In this document: positions 1-9,490 of the stretch, piece by piece | Layout of the letters: every line of letters starts with the position of its first letter | How positions within the stretch are numbered: the stretch's first letter is position 1 | Origin: JAVKBW01 sp040222995 | GTDB lineage: Bacteria > Pseudomonadota > Alphaproteobacteria > UBA8366 > Aestuariispiraceae | Direction of reading: 5' to 3' | Assembly (NCBI GenBank): GCA_040222995.1 | Contig: JAVKBW010000016.1 | Location: forward strand, 372,001 to 436,000 | Length of the DNA stretch: 64,000 nt | Position numbers and translations under genes: made by a program | The notes under the pieces: generated by a model | What the model was told of the DNA's origin: nothing | Databases searched by the model: none | What the model saw: the letters and a program-made list of their open reading frames with translations, nothing else

Positions 1-2271
1 GCGAACATCACCCAGTTGCTTGGCAATTCGGTTGCCCTGTACCGCGATCTAGAAAGCGAGACAGGCCTTGCCACCGGCTGGAAAATGAATGGCGGGCTGC
101 GCCTTGCCTGTAACGAGGAACGCTGGACCGAGGTCAAGCGGCAGGCGACCACGGCGCATTCCTTCGGTCTGGAAATGGAGTTGTTGACGCCGTCTGAAGC
201 CCGGGATCTGTGGCCGCTGATGCAGGTGGACGATGTTGTCGGCGCGGCGTTCCTGCCGACTGACGGGCAGGCCAACCCGTCCGATATTACACAGGCGCTG
301 GCGCGTGGCGCGCGGTCATCCGGTGTCGCCATCAGGGAAGAGGTCACGGCTCAGTCCATCGACGTTCGCGATGGACGTATTCACGGTGTGCAGACCGACA
401 AGGGATATATCGAATGCGAAATCGTGATCTGTTGCGCCGGCCAGTGGTCGCGAGACCTTTCTGCGACGGTCGGTGTGAATGTGCCGCTGGTTTCCGTTCA
501 GCATCAGTACATGGTCACGGAAAAAATCGACGGCGTTAAGGCTGACCTGCCGACCCTGCGCGACCCGGACCGGTTGATCTACTTCAAGGAAGAGGTTGGC
601 GGTTTGGTGATGGGCGGTTACGAGCCAAACCCGATACCCTGGGCGGTCGACGGTATTCCCGACGGGTTCAATTTCTCGCTTCTGGATAACGATTTCGACC
701 ATTTCGAACAGCTCATGGAACTGGCGCTCGGCCGTTGCCCGGCGCTGGAAACGGCCGGCATCAAGCAGATGATCAATGGCCCGGAAAGCTTTACGCCGGA
801 CGGCAACTTCATTCTCGGTCAGGCGCCGGAGCTGAAGAACTATTATGTTGGAGCAGGGTTCAACGCCTTCGGCATCGCGTCGGGCGGTGGGGCCGGACAG
901 GCGCTGGCGGAATGGGTCGCGAAGGGTGAACAGCCCTACGACCTCTGGTCCGTCGATATCAGGCGTTTCGGTCGGCCGCATTTCGATACCGACTGGGTGC
1001 GCACCCGCACGCTGGAAGCCTACGGCAAGCATTACACGATTGCCTGGCCGTCGGAGGAACATTCCAGCGGGCGGCCCTGCCGCCGATCGCCTCTGTATGA
1101 CCGGTTGGCGAGTGCCGGAGCCTGTTTCGGGGAAAAGCTGGGCTGGGAACGCCCGAACTGGTTCGCCGATCTGGACGCCGGCGAGCAACCGAAAGACGAA
1201 TACAGTTTCGAACGGCCCAACTGGTTTGGCCCGGTCGGGCGAGAACACAAGGCGGTGCGGGAAACCGCGGGTCTGTTCGATCAGACAAGTTTTGCGAAAT
1301 ACATCGTGCAGGGACCGGATGCGGTTTCCGCACTGGAATGGATTTGTTCCAACCGCATCGACAAACCGGTCGGCAGCCTGACCTATACCCAGATGCTGAA
1401 CGATCAGGGTGGCATCGAATGCGATCTGACCGTAGTGCGAACCGGCCATGACCGGTTCTACATCGTGACCGGCACCGGCTTCGCGACACACGACATGGAC
1501 TGGATCAAACGGCAGATACCGGAAGGCGCGCGGGCGGAGATCGTCGACGTAACCTCAGCGAATGCCGTATTGTCGCTGTTCGGGCCGAATGCCCGTAAAA
1601 TTCTTGAAAAGGTGACGCGGGACGACATTTCCAATAAAGGGTTCCGTTTTGCGACGGCAAAACAGATCGGTATCGTCGGCTGTCCGGCGCTGGCCATGCG
1701 CGTAACCTATGTCGGCGAGCTGGGATGGGAATTGCACATCCCGACAGAATACGCCGTTGCGGTTTACGATGCGCTGATGGAAGCCGGCGCATCGCATGGC
1801 CTGCATCTGGCCGGGTACCGATCCATCGAAACGCTTCGGCTGGAAAAAGGGTACCGGGCGTGGGGGTCCGATATCGGGCCGGACCACACGCCCGTCGAAG
1901 CCGGCATGGCCTGGGCGGTAAAGACCAAATCGAATATCGATTTCAAAGGACGCGCGGCAATCGAGGCGCAGCTTTCCGGTGGCGTGAAGAAGCGCCTGGC
2001 CTGTTTCACGGTCGATGACCCGGCCTTGACGCTGCTTGGTCGGGAAACCATCTATCGCAACGGAGACCGCGTCGGCTGGCTGACCAGCGGTGGCTTCGGG
2101 CATACGGAAGGCAAGCCCATCGGCTACGGCTATGTGCGAAACCCCGATGGCGTTGATGACGATTATCTGACAAGCGGCGCCTATGAGCTCGACATCGCCA
2201 TGCAGCGGGTACCGGCCAAACTGCATATGCAGGCGCTGTACGATCCCAAGAACGAGAAAATCCGCAGTTAA
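1..2271 (+). CDS. FAD-dependent oxidoreductase with GcvT domains, dimethylglycine/sarcosine dehydrogenase-like (5' partial)
   Basis: The gene enters from the left edge: the frame is open from base 1, with A-N-I-T-Q before the first possible start at 16, so the FAD-binding N-terminus lies outside the window. 756 residues are visible. The first ~370 are the DAO/FAD-oxidoreductase part, ending in a G-x-G-F-N-A-F-G-I-A-S-G-G-G stretch typical of the family. An oxidase central domain follows, then a GcvT-like folate-binding domain and a GcvT C-terminal barrel (about 410-750). Family members oxidatively demethylate N-methylglycines and pass the one-carbon unit to tetrahydrofolate. The second paralogue at 2800-5220 supports a methylated-amine role. 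The exact substrate (dimethylglycine, sarcosine or another) cannot be read from sequence. Confidence 0.85.
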   Translation, partial: ANITQLLGNSVALYRDLESETGLATGWKMNGGLRLACNEERWTEVKRQATTAHSFGLEMELLTPSEARDLWPLMQVDDVVGAAFLPTDGQANPSDITQALARGARSSGVAIREEVTAQSIDVRDGRIHGVQTDKGYIECEIVICCAGQWSRDLSATVGVNVPLVSVQHQYMVTEKIDGVKADLPTLRDPDRLIYFKEEVGGLVMGGYEPNPIPWAVDGIPDGFNFSLLDNDFDHFEQLMELALGRCPALETAGIKQMINGPESFTPDGNFILGQAPELKNYYVGAGFNAFGIASGGGAGQALAEWVAKGEQPYDLWSVDIRRFGRPHFDTDWVRTRTLEAYGKHYTIAWPSEEHSSGRPCRRSPLYDRLASAGACFGEKLGWERPNWFADLDAGEQPKDEYSFERPNWFGPVGREHKAVRETAGLFDQTSFAKYIVQGPDAVSALEWICSNRIDKPVGSLTYTQMLNDQGGIECDLTVVRTGHDRFYIVTGTGFATHDMDWIKRQIPEGARAEIVDVTSANAVLSLFGPNARKILEKVTRDDISNKGFRFATAKQIGIVGCPALAMRVTYVGELGWELHIPTEYAVAVYDALMEAGASHGLHLAGYRSIETLRLEKGYRAWGSDIGPDHTPVEAGMAWAVKTKSNIDFKGRAAIEAQLSGGVKKRLACFTVDDPALTLLGRETIYRNGDRVGWLTSGGFGHTEGKPIGYGYVRNPDGVDDDYLTSGAYELDIAMQRVPAKLHMQALYDPKNEKIRS

Positions 2272-2300
2272 AGGAAAGGCGCCGGCAATCGCGAGCCCAG

Positions 2301-2786
2301 ATGAATCCTGACTCGACAATATCCAGACTTGAGAAAAGTCTGCCCCAGACCGGACGGCTTGACTGGATCGGGCTGCGACCGGCGCGGGATGCTGACATGA
2401 CGGTTGCCGAAACGGCGCAAGTGACAGTAGCCGATGGCCTTGTCGGCGACCGGGGCGTCAGCGCCAAACGGGCGGTAACGCTCATTCAGGCGGAACATCT
2501 TTCGGTGATCGCGGCATTGCTGGGGAAGAACCACCCGATCCATCCGCTACTGTTACGGCGCAATCTGGTCGTCTCGGGCATCAATCTGCTGGCGCTCAGA
2601 CGGCGGCGGTTCCGCATCGGCGGCGCGGTTCTGGAAGGAACAGCGCCCTGCGCCCCGTGTTCGAAAATGGAAGCAGCGCTCGGGCCCGGCGGCTGGAACG
2701 CAATGCGCGGCCATGGCGGCCTGTACGCCGCCGTGGTGGAAGACGGTGAGATCAGTGTCGGTGATCCGGTCAGGGTTGAACCCTGA
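2301..2786 (+). CDS. MOSC domain-containing protein
   Basis: This 161-residue protein has the MOSC fold found at the C-terminus of molybdenum cofactor sulfurases and in stand-alone YiiM-like proteins. The family signature is visible: G-L-V-G-D-R-G near residue 46, R-R-N-L-V-V-S-G near 85, and G-x-x-x-C-x-P-C-x-K-M near 110, which holds the conserved cysteine that receives or carries sulfur. The gene starts 30 bases after the upstream oxidoreductase and is probably cotranscribed with it. A link to a molybdoenzyme is possible but none is encoded nearby. The last codons form the 5' arm of a strong hairpin. Confidence 0.8.
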   Translation: MNPDSTISRLEKSLPQTGRLDWIGLRPARDADMTVAETAQVTVADGLVGDRGVSAKRAVTLIQAEHLSVIAALLGKNHPIHPLLLRRNLVVSGINLLALRRRRFRIGGAVLEGTAPCAPCSKMEAALGPGGWNAMRGHGGLYAAVVEDGEISVGDPVRVEP

Positions 2787-2790
2787 CCGG
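2766..2790. terminator. Bidirectional terminator-like hairpin between convergent genes
   Basis: A perfect 11-bp inverted repeat (CCGGTCAGGGT, loop TGA, then its exact complement) overlaps the stop codon of the MOSC gene. It is followed by a TTCGCCGTTTT stretch and lies just before the 3' end of the convergent gene at 2800-5220. Position and symmetry suit a shared terminator; the U-tract is modest. Confidence 0.65.
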
Positions 2791-2799
2791 TTCGCCGTT

Positions 2800-5220
2800 T
2801 TAACCTCGCATACGCTCTGCCTGCGGGTCGAACAGTGGCTCGGAAATCATTGTCGCGTCGCGCATTTCGCCGAGAATTTCAATCCGGACTTTCCGTCCGT
2901 CCTCGATCAGCCCGACCGGCAGGAAGCCGATGGCGACTGACTTCTGCGCGTAATGCGCATAGCCGCCAGAGGTTACGTAGCCGACAACTTCGTCATCGAC
3001 CCAGATCGGCTCGTCGCCCCACACATCCGCATCGTCGGCATCGACAACAAAGGTGCAAAGCCGTCGCGCCGGGCCTTCCGCCTTTTCTTTCGCGGCGGCT
3101 TCCTTGCCGATGAAATCGACCGGCTTGTTGTAGGACACGAAACGGTCCAGCCCGGTTTCGACGGGCATGTAGTCCGGCTTGAATTCCCGCAACCACGAGC
3201 CGAAGGATTTTTCCAGCCGCAGACTCATCATCGCCCGCATACCGAACGGACGCAGGTCCAGATCCTTGCCGGCGGCCATCAGCGTTTCATACAGGGTGGC
3301 CTGCTGGCGGATCGGTACATAGATTTCATAGCCGAGATCGCCGGTATAGGTGACGCGCTGGATATAGGCGTCGCACAGGCCGACTTCCATGAACCGGCCT
3401 GCCATGAACGGAAACGCATCCCTGGAAACATCGCCGCGCGCGACACGCGACAGCAGATCTCTCGCCTTCGGGCCGGCAATCTGGAAACCAACGATATCAA
3501 GCGAGACATTCTCGATGGAAACCGACCCGTCTTCCGGCAAATGCTGTTCCAGCCAGCGCATGTGAAACGCCTGCGCGCTGTAGGAGCCGGTGAGGCGGAA
3601 GGACTGTTCGTCAGTGCGCGCGATGGTCCAGTCGCCGATGATCCTGCCGTTGCGGCTCAGCATCGGAGACAGCGACAACCGGCCGATTTTCGGTATCCGC
3701 CCGGCCATGATCCAGTCGAGCCAGGCTTCCGCACCAGGGCTTGAAACGATGAACTTCTCGAAGTTGTGCACCTCGTTGATGCCGACCGCGGTGCGAACGG
3801 CGTTGCACTCCTCCGCAACCGTCGCGAAGGCGTTCGACCGGCGGAAGCTCGGTATTTCGAACGGTTCTTCGCCTTCCGGCGCGAAGTAGTTCACATGCTC
3901 CAGGCCGTAACCCTGACCGAAGACGGCATTGTGCTTCTTCCACAATTCATAGGCTGGCGTGGTGTCGAGCGGGCGGGCAGCAGGTAGCTCCTCGTTCGGG
4001 TAGGAAACGGCGAACCGCCGCTGATAGTTTTCCGTCACCTTGATGCGGGTATAGGCGCGGCTGCAATAGGCGCCGAAGCGGGCGACGTCCATTGCGAAGA
4101 CATCGCGTGAAGGTTCGCCTTCCACCATCCATTCCGCCAGTGTCAGGCCGACGCCGCCGCCCTGGCTGAACCCGGCCATCACGCCGCAGGCCGACCAATA
4201 GTTCCGAAGACCCTGAACCGGGCCGACCAGTGGGTTGCCGTCGGGCGCGAAGGTGAAGGGGCCATTAATGACCCGCTTGATACCGGCCTTCCCCAGCACC
4301 GGGTAGCGCTTGTAGGCGTATTCCAGAGGCTCGGCGAGCCGTTCCAGTTTGTCCGGCAGCAATTCGTGACCGAAGTCCCACGGCGTGCCGTCAACAGCCC
4401 AGGGGTCGCAGGCCTGTTCATAGATACCGATAACCAGCCCTTTGCCTTCCTGGCGCAGGTAGCTTTCGCCGGTCGGGTCCATCACATGCGGCAGTTCGGT
4501 TTCGCGTTCGTAGACTTCCGGGATGTCGTCGGTGACGAGATACTGGTGTTCCATCGGATGCAGCGGCAGGAAGACGCCCGCCATCGCACCGACCTCGCGC
4601 GCCCACAGGCCGGCGGCGTTGACCACATGTTCGGCGTTCACGACGCCTTCCGAAGTATCGATATCCCAGCTTCCGTCGGATTTCGGGGTGAGGGCGTTAA
4701 CCATCGTGCGAAGCTGGATTTCCGCGCCCTGCTGGCGGGCGGCCTTGGCATAGGCGTGGGTCGTGCCGGAGGGATCGAGGTGGCCGTCGAGCGGGTCGTA
4801 CAAGGCGCCGATAACGCCGTCGGTATTGGTGATCGGCGAGAGTTTGGCGATTTCTTCCGGCCCGACGATTTCCGTATCCAGTCCCATGTAGCGGTGTTTG
4901 GCCCGTTCCGCCTTCAGATAGTCCATCCGTTCCGGCGTTGTCGCCAGCGTCACACCGCCGACATGATGCAGGCCGCAGGATTGGCCGGAAATTTTTTCAA
5001 GTTCGCGGTATAGCTGGATCGTATAGCCCTGCAGGGCGGCCATGTTCGTGTCGGCATTCAGCGTATGAAATCCGCCGGCGGCGTGCCAGGTCGACCCGGA
5101 TGTCAATTCCGACCGCTCGATCAGCAGCACGTCCGTCCAGCCCAGCTTGGTCAGGTGATACAGGACGGAACAGCCGACTACTCCACCGCCGATAACGGCA
5201 ACGCGCACATGCGATTTCAT
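2800..5220 (-). CDS. FAD-dependent oxidoreductase/GcvT protein, dimethylglycine/sarcosine dehydrogenase-like
   Basis: This full-length 806-residue protein is of the dimethylglycine dehydrogenase type. A Rossmann motif G-G-G-V-V-G-C-S lies at about residue 11. It is followed by S-G-S-T-W-H-A-A-G near 42, whose histidine matches the residue that covalently holds FAD in dimethylglycine and sarcosine dehydrogenases. The DAO domain runs to about 375, the central domain to about 430, the GcvT domain from about 440 to 690, and the GcvT C-terminal barrel follows. The expected reaction is oxidative N-demethylation of a methylated glycine with formation of methylene-tetrahydrofolate. It converges on the MOSC gene and stands alone on its strand; the phosphate symporter gene further upstream on the same strand has its own regulatory region. 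Confidence 0.85.
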   Translation of the reverse strand: MKSHVRVAVIGGGVVGCSVLYHLTKLGWTDVLLIERSELTSGSTWHAAGGFHTLNADTNMAALQGYTIQLYRELEKISGQSCGLHHVGGVTLATTPERMDYLKAERAKHRYMGLDTEIVGPEEIAKLSPITNTDGVIGALYDPLDGHLDPSGTTHAYAKAARQQGAEIQLRTMVNALTPKSDGSWDIDTSEGVVNAEHVVNAAGLWAREVGAMAGVFLPLHPMEHQYLVTDDIPEVYERETELPHVMDPTGESYLRQEGKGLVIGIYEQACDPWAVDGTPWDFGHELLPDKLERLAEPLEYAYKRYPVLGKAGIKRVINGPFTFAPDGNPLVGPVQGLRNYWSACGVMAGFSQGGGVGLTLAEWMVEGEPSRDVFAMDVARFGAYCSRAYTRIKVTENYQRRFAVSYPNEELPAARPLDTTPAYELWKKHNAVFGQGYGLEHVNYFAPEGEEPFEIPSFRRSNAFATVAEECNAVRTAVGINEVHNFEKFIVSSPGAEAWLDWIMAGRIPKIGRLSLSPMLSRNGRIIGDWTIARTDEQSFRLTGSYSAQAFHMRWLEQHLPEDGSVSIENVSLDIVGFQIAGPKARDLLSRVARGDVSRDAFPFMAGRFMEVGLCDAYIQRVTYTGDLGYEIYVPIRQQATLYETLMAAGKDLDLRPFGMRAMMSLRLEKSFGSWLREFKPDYMPVETGLDRFVSYNKPVDFIGKEAAAKEKAEGPARRLCTFVVDADDADVWGDEPIWVDDEVVGYVTSGGYAHYAQKSVAIGFLPVGLIEDGRKVRIEILGEMRDATMISEPLFDPQAERMRG

Positions 5221-5331
5221 TTTCCTGCCCCTTCACTGCAAGACGAATTTCCGGGGAGAATGGAAAAGCCCGTGCCGATTGTCACGCGAAAGATTTTCAA
5301 ACGAAAAGCGGCTTGAATTCGATGTGTCCGG

Positions 5332-6978
5332 CTATTCGACAGGGGCCAGTCGCGATGCCGGTTTCAGTTCGCCGGCGCGTTCCAGGATCGGATAGACGAC
5401 CGCGGTCAGATGGCTGTTGATGCGTTTCAGATCGCGTAGAACATCCAGATGCAGCGAGCTGGATTCAATCGATTCCGGCCGGCCCGCGCCGACCCTCTGG
5501 TAGTGATTGTCGACATATTCGCGTTCAAGTTCTCGTATCTTGGCTTTGTCCCGAAGCAATTGCCTGGCTAGGCTGATGTCGCCTGAAACGAAGATGTTCA
5601 GCGACAATTTAAAATTGGCCACGACCCGTTCATGGAAGGTAATCAATTCCTCCAGGCCTTCGTCGGAAAAGCTCATCTTTCCCTTAATCTTCTTGGAGGC
5701 GAGATCCATCAGGTTCTTGTCGACGATATCGCCGATATGTTCGAGATTGGTGGTGAAGGTCAGGATTTCGATCGCCCGTTTGCTTTCCAGCGTATCGAGT
5801 TCCGATTCCGTTATCCGTGTGACGAACAGTTTGATGGCTTCGTGCAAATTGTCGACAATATCGTCCTGCTGTTCGATTTCCTTCACCTGTCTGGCATCGC
5901 CGGCCTTGAAGACGTCGATTGTGCCTTCCAGCATTTTTTCAACCTCGTCGCCCATGCGCAGGGTTTCCCGTGTGGCGGAGGCGAGGGCTTCCGCCGGCAT
6001 GCTCAAGGTGCTGTCTTCAAGATATTTCGGCGTTCCGTTTTCGCCTTCCGCGATACGATCAGGAACCAGTCGCGTCACCGCCTTGCTGACCGGGCCGATG
6101 AAAGGCAGGAACAGAATCGCAATCGCCAGATTGAAAGCGGTGTGGAAGTTGGCGATTATATGGTTGGTGCTGTCGTGTATCATCGCCAGATACGGCTGCA
6201 GCCACGGCAGAACCGCCAATGCGACGATGCAACCGAAACCGCGCACCATCAGGTTGCCGACCGAAACCCGCCGCGCGGCTGCCGGGCCGCCCAGACTGAT
6301 AACAACCGGGGTCAATGCGCCGCCCAGATTTGCGCCGATCACAAGCGCCAGCGCGAGCTGAATACTGATGACCTGCAGCGCAGCCATCGACATAACCAGA
6401 AGGACTATCGCTACACTCGAATGCGCCAGCCAGGTGATGCCGGCGGCGACCAGAACGGCCAGTATCGGCTCATCGGTCAGTGGCCGCATCAGCACCGAAA
6501 CAGCTTCCGATTCACGCAACGGCAGCGACGTGGCGACAATCAGTTGCAGCGACAGCAGCATCAAACCCAGGCCGATGAAGATGCGGGCAAGCGCCCGTCT
6601 TCTCGATTCGTCGCTGGAGAGAAACATGAAAACGCCGATGGCGATCAGCAACGGCGACAGCCACCGGATATCCAGTGAAAAGAACTGGACGACCATCGTC
6701 GTGCCGATATCGGCGCCCAGCATGATGGCCAATGCGGCGGCCAGTGGAATATAGCCGCGCCCCGCCAGCGAGGATGTAATCAGCGCCGTCGCGGTACTGC
6801 TTTGGAGCACGGCGGTAAATCCGAAACCAACGGCCAGCGCGGAAAGCCGGTTTCCGGCGGAACGCGCCAGCGCCTTGCGGATCGGCGCACCGAAGGCGCG
6901 GGTCACGCCGGTTCTTACCATGCGGATGCCCCACAACAGCAGTGCAATACCACCAATCAGATTGACAAGAATTTCCAT
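5332..6978 (-). CDS. Na+/phosphate cotransporter family protein with C-terminal PhoU-like domain
   Basis: This 548-residue inner-membrane protein has two Na/Pi-cotransporter repeats in the first ~300 residues, each with the family's serine-rich signature: L-Q-S-S-T-A-T-A near residue 58 and A-H-S-S-V-A-I near 186. From about 335 to 520 there is a charged helical PhoU-like domain, as in bacterial NptA/YjbB-type proteins. It should move phosphate across the inner membrane coupled to sodium. A three-unit Pho box lies about 110 bases upstream, so induction by PhoB under phosphate starvation is expected. Export rather than import is an alternative, since YjbB-like members can export phosphate. Confidence 0.85.
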   Translation of the reverse strand: MEILVNLIGGIALLLWGIRMVRTGVTRAFGAPIRKALARSAGNRLSALAVGFGFTAVLQSSTATALITSSLAGRGYIPLAAALAIMLGADIGTTMVVQFFSLDIRWLSPLLIAIGVFMFLSSDESRRRALARIFIGLGLMLLSLQLIVATSLPLRESEAVSVLMRPLTDEPILAVLVAAGITWLAHSSVAIVLLVMSMAALQVISIQLALALVIGANLGGALTPVVISLGGPAAARRVSVGNLMVRGFGCIVALAVLPWLQPYLAMIHDSTNHIIANFHTAFNLAIAILFLPFIGPVSKAVTRLVPDRIAEGENGTPKYLEDSTLSMPAEALASATRETLRMGDEVEKMLEGTIDVFKAGDARQVKEIEQQDDIVDNLHEAIKLFVTRITESELDTLESKRAIEILTFTTNLEHIGDIVDKNLMDLASKKIKGKMSFSDEGLEELITFHERVVANFKLSLNIFVSGDISLARQLLRDKAKIRELEREYVDNHYQRVGAGRPESIESSSLHLDVLRDLKRINSHLTAVVYPILERAGELKPASRLAPVE

Positions 6979-7086
6979 GAGTTACGAATTCCGGCCGCAA
7001 ACAAGTCCGGCTTGTCCGCCTGCCTATCCTCAGCCTGTACAGGGTCATATTCAGGTCGCGTCGACCGTCTGATCGACACCTCTAAT

Positions 7087-7115
7087 GTGACGAATATATT
7101 ACAAATATGTTACAG
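7087..7115 (-). promoter_or_regulatory. Pho box (three 11-nt units) upstream of the Na+/phosphate cotransporter
   Basis: Read on the minus strand there are three 7-mers, CTGTAAC, TTGTAAT and TCGTCAC, each followed by an A/T-only tetramer (ATAT, ATAT, ATTA). The exact 11-nt period is that of PhoB-binding direct repeats (consensus CTGTCAT or CTGTCAC plus 4). The repeats match 6, 5 and 5 of 7 positions. The site lies in the 215-bp gap upstream of a phosphate transporter gene, which supports the call independently. Confidence 0.75.
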
Positions 7116-7193
7116 CAGCCAAGCAAATAGAAAAAGTTATCCACAGCTTGGGCGCTGAAGAGGTTTGCGTCGTGAGGTCCGGGCGGGAACTAA

Positions 7194-8354
7194 TCAGCCA
7201 GCAGCGAGATGGTCTACGATATTCATCCTGTCGCCGCCGGCCTGAAGAACGCCAAGCCAGCGTTTCGCAGTGTCCGTATCGTCCGGCGCGGCATGGACAC
7301 CCGGTTCGATATCGCCGGCAAGTACGGCCTCGACTGCGATGCTGACGGTTGTCGAAACCAGCCGCGCCATCGCCGTGCTGTTGTCATTGCCATAGGCATC
7401 CATCACGTAGGACTTGTCGTAAACGGGTTTGCCGTCGCGTTCCGCCTTCAGGTCGACGCAGAGCAGCACCCGGTCGAATTCGCCTTCGGACATCGAATAT
7501 TTGTCCCATAGGTCGGCGCTGATTTCTTTCAGACGCCGGTCTCCCGCTTCACCCTGCAGGGTTTCGACTTCCTTGAAGATATCAGCCCAGGCCGTTGACC
7601 ACCCGCCGTAACGCAACGTGCCGCGGACGAACAGTTGCGTGTTCCAGTCGTCCCCGAATCCGTATTCGGCGAGATAGGGCAGGGAATCCCGGTTCGGATA
7701 GACCTCGAACGTTTCCGACCCTTTTTCAAGCGTGACGTCGTAGGATTCAACCGCATCCCAGGGCCGGCTGACATTGTATTCCTTGCCGTCGCGCAGGCTT
7801 TTTGAGGGTGAGCGCAGCGCCTTCAGCACGCCCAGCGGCGACCAACTGAACTTGTAGCAGAAGTCGTTCGGCTTCTCTGATAGGCCCCCGCAATAGGACC
7901 GGAAGGTGTGCGCGTTCGACGGCGAGAACGCATCCGAATTTCGGTAATCGTCCATCAGGATATGAGCCATCAGGTGATCGATCCCCGGATCCAGGCCGAC
8001 TTCGTTGACCAGTGTCAGGCCCTTCGAGGTCGCTTCGGCGTCCAGCGCCCTCATTTCCGGCGAGATATACGAACTGGAAACGAAATTCGCGCCGGTTGCG
8101 AGACAGATTTTGGCGACCGGAACATGAAAATCGCCGGGCAGCATGGAAACGGCGAGATCGCCCGGTTGCAACGCGCCTTCGAAGGCTTCCATCGAAAAGG
8201 CCTTGATATCGAAGTCGCCGGATAGACCCGCCGTTGCTTTCTGCACTTTATCAACAGTGCGGTTCCAGACAGTCACGGTCCAGCCGTTTTCGATCAACCG
8301 GCGGATGCCGGGAACCGATGACAAGCCTGCGCCAAGCCAATGAATGCGTGCCAT
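7194..8354 (-). CDS. Saccharopine dehydrogenase-like oxidoreductase (NADP, glutamate-forming type)
   Basis: This 386-residue protein starts at the ATG at 8354, which has GGGGAG six bases upstream; a longer 412-codon frame is less likely. The N-terminus is a dinucleotide-binding fold with H-W-L-G-A-G-L-S-S, and the body resembles the Lys9/saccharopine reductase family (S-S-Y-I-S-P-E-M near 94, N-E-V-G-L-D-P-G-I-D-H near 118). The reaction is cleavage of saccharopine to glutamate and aminoadipate semialdehyde, or the reverse. It lies 25 bases after the lysine-forming-type saccharopine dehydrogenase gene and downstream of an aldehyde dehydrogenase, so a catabolic lysine-to-aminoadipate direction is inferred. 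Confidence 0.8.
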   Translation of the reverse strand: MARIHWLGAGLSSVPGIRRLIENGWTVTVWNRTVDKVQKATAGLSGDFDIKAFSMEAFEGALQPGDLAVSMLPGDFHVPVAKICLATGANFVSSSYISPEMRALDAEATSKGLTLVNEVGLDPGIDHLMAHILMDDYRNSDAFSPSNAHTFRSYCGGLSEKPNDFCYKFSWSPLGVLKALRSPSKSLRDGKEYNVSRPWDAVESYDVTLEKGSETFEVYPNRDSLPYLAEYGFGDDWNTQLFVRGTLRYGGWSTAWADIFKEVETLQGEAGDRRLKEISADLWDKYSMSEGEFDRVLLCVDLKAERDGKPVYDKSYVMDAYGNDNSTAMARLVSTTVSIAVEAVLAGDIEPGVHAAPDDTDTAKRWLGVLQAGGDRMNIVDHLAAG

Positions 8355-8379
8355 TTTTTCTCTCCCCTGAATGACGGTT

Positions 8380-9447
8380 CTAAAGCCGTGCGATGTTTCT
8401 TTTGAAATCGGCCAGTGCCCGGCCCCATACATCTTCTTCCGGTTTTGACAGCGTCAGCAAGGCCGGGGTCAGTTGGCGGGAATAGTCCATGCTGGATTCC
8501 AGCGGCAACATGCTGGGCAGATGGTCGATCGCCATGACGTCCAGTGGCGGCGGTCCACCGGTTACCCGCACGGTCGGATCGGTAAACTTGGTCGACCGGT
8601 TATAAATCGGAATCGGATTGTATCTGCTTTCCGGGTCGCAACTGACATCGGCAATCACTGAAAGCGTCCTGTCTTTCGCCTCGACATCGTCCGATGTGAC
8701 GAATTTCGGGCAGGACGGCGACGCCAGAATGCAGTTCACAAAAATGTCGTGCCGGCGAATGGCGGGGAACGGCCCGCCGGATGCGGTTTCGGCCATGTCC
8801 CATTTCGTCACGTCGAGTCCGAGCTGCTCGCCCAGTTTCGTTGCGCCGCTGCCGGACCGGCCGAGCGCGCCGATGACGATCATCGACGGTTTGCTGCCGA
8901 CCTTGTCCAGCCGTCCGTTCAGTTCTTCGAGCAGGGCATCGACATTCGGATAGTCGGATACTTTTGCCAGCGGAGGGGCGTTACCCTCTTGCTGCCCGGT
9001 CCAGACCTGCACGGCGACGGCGGCGCCCGCGTATCCCGCCCAGTAGCCGAAAGCGGCGATCCGCCTTCCGGTTTCATCGACCAGGCATTCCAGATCGAAA
9101 AGCTGACCGCCGCCGGTAACAAAGCGCGACAGGGTGTGTTGCCAGCCCGGCTGATCCTTGTAGACATGGCCAAAATAGATATGGCTGTGAACAAGCGGCG
9201 CATCGCCTTCCGGCAATTCCTTTACACCCAGAATGAAGGCATCCTTCGGTGCGTCCGGCCAACTGCCTTCTTCTGCTATCGAACAGCCGGCACGTTCATA
9301 GTCACCGATGGCGATGGCGCGCTCCGGCGACTGCTCGACCGTCACCTCGTATCCTGCTTTGACCAGCGTTTTTGCGTCGTCGGGCACCAGCGCGACCCGC
9401 CGCTCGTTCGCCTTGCTTTCCGCCCGAACCCACAGTTTTACCGTCAT
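8380..9447 (-). CDS. Saccharopine dehydrogenase (NAD+, L-lysine-forming), Lys1-like
   Basis: This 355-residue protein belongs to the alanine dehydrogenase/PNT-related Lys1 family. It opens with the diagnostic R-A-E-S-K-A-N-E-R-R-V-A-L-V-P-D and has a nucleotide-binding segment V-I-G-A-L-G-R-S-G-S-G-A near residue 195. The enzyme interconverts saccharopine with lysine, 2-oxoglutarate and NADH. Together with the gene at 7194-8354 it would carry out both halves of what is a bifunctional lysine-ketoglutarate reductase/saccharopine dehydrogenase in animals and plants. It sits in the middle of a three-gene minus-strand operon. Confidence 0.88.
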   Translation of the reverse strand: MTVKLWVRAESKANERRVALVPDDAKTLVKAGYEVTVEQSPERAIAIGDYERAGCSIAEEGSWPDAPKDAFILGVKELPEGDAPLVHSHIYFGHVYKDQPGWQHTLSRFVTGGGQLFDLECLVDETGRRIAAFGYWAGYAGAAVAVQVWTGQQEGNAPPLAKVSDYPNVDALLEELNGRLDKVGSKPSMIVIGALGRSGSGATKLGEQLGLDVTKWDMAETASGGPFPAIRRHDIFVNCILASPSCPKFVTSDDVEAKDRTLSVIADVSCDPESRYNPIPIYNRSTKFTDPTVRVTGGPPPLDVMAIDHLPSMLPLESSMDYSRQLTPALLTLSKPEEDVWGRALADFKRNIARL

Positions 9448-9490
9448 GACCGCCGCCGCTTATCCGTACTGCTGTTCAAAGACATCGAAT

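Noticed and set aside
316..1491. A long open frame antisense to the first FAD/GcvT gene, and similar long antisense frames at 1555-2319, 2953-3744 and 5632-6678
   Set aside because: They mirror real genes in GC-rich DNA, show arginine- and histidine-rich composition with no family resemblance, and have no good ribosome-binding sites.
7137..7145. A perfect DnaA box TTATCCACA in the gap before the cotransporter gene
   Set aside because: It is a single copy with no cluster of further boxes, AT-rich unwinding element or replication genes, so an origin is not supported.
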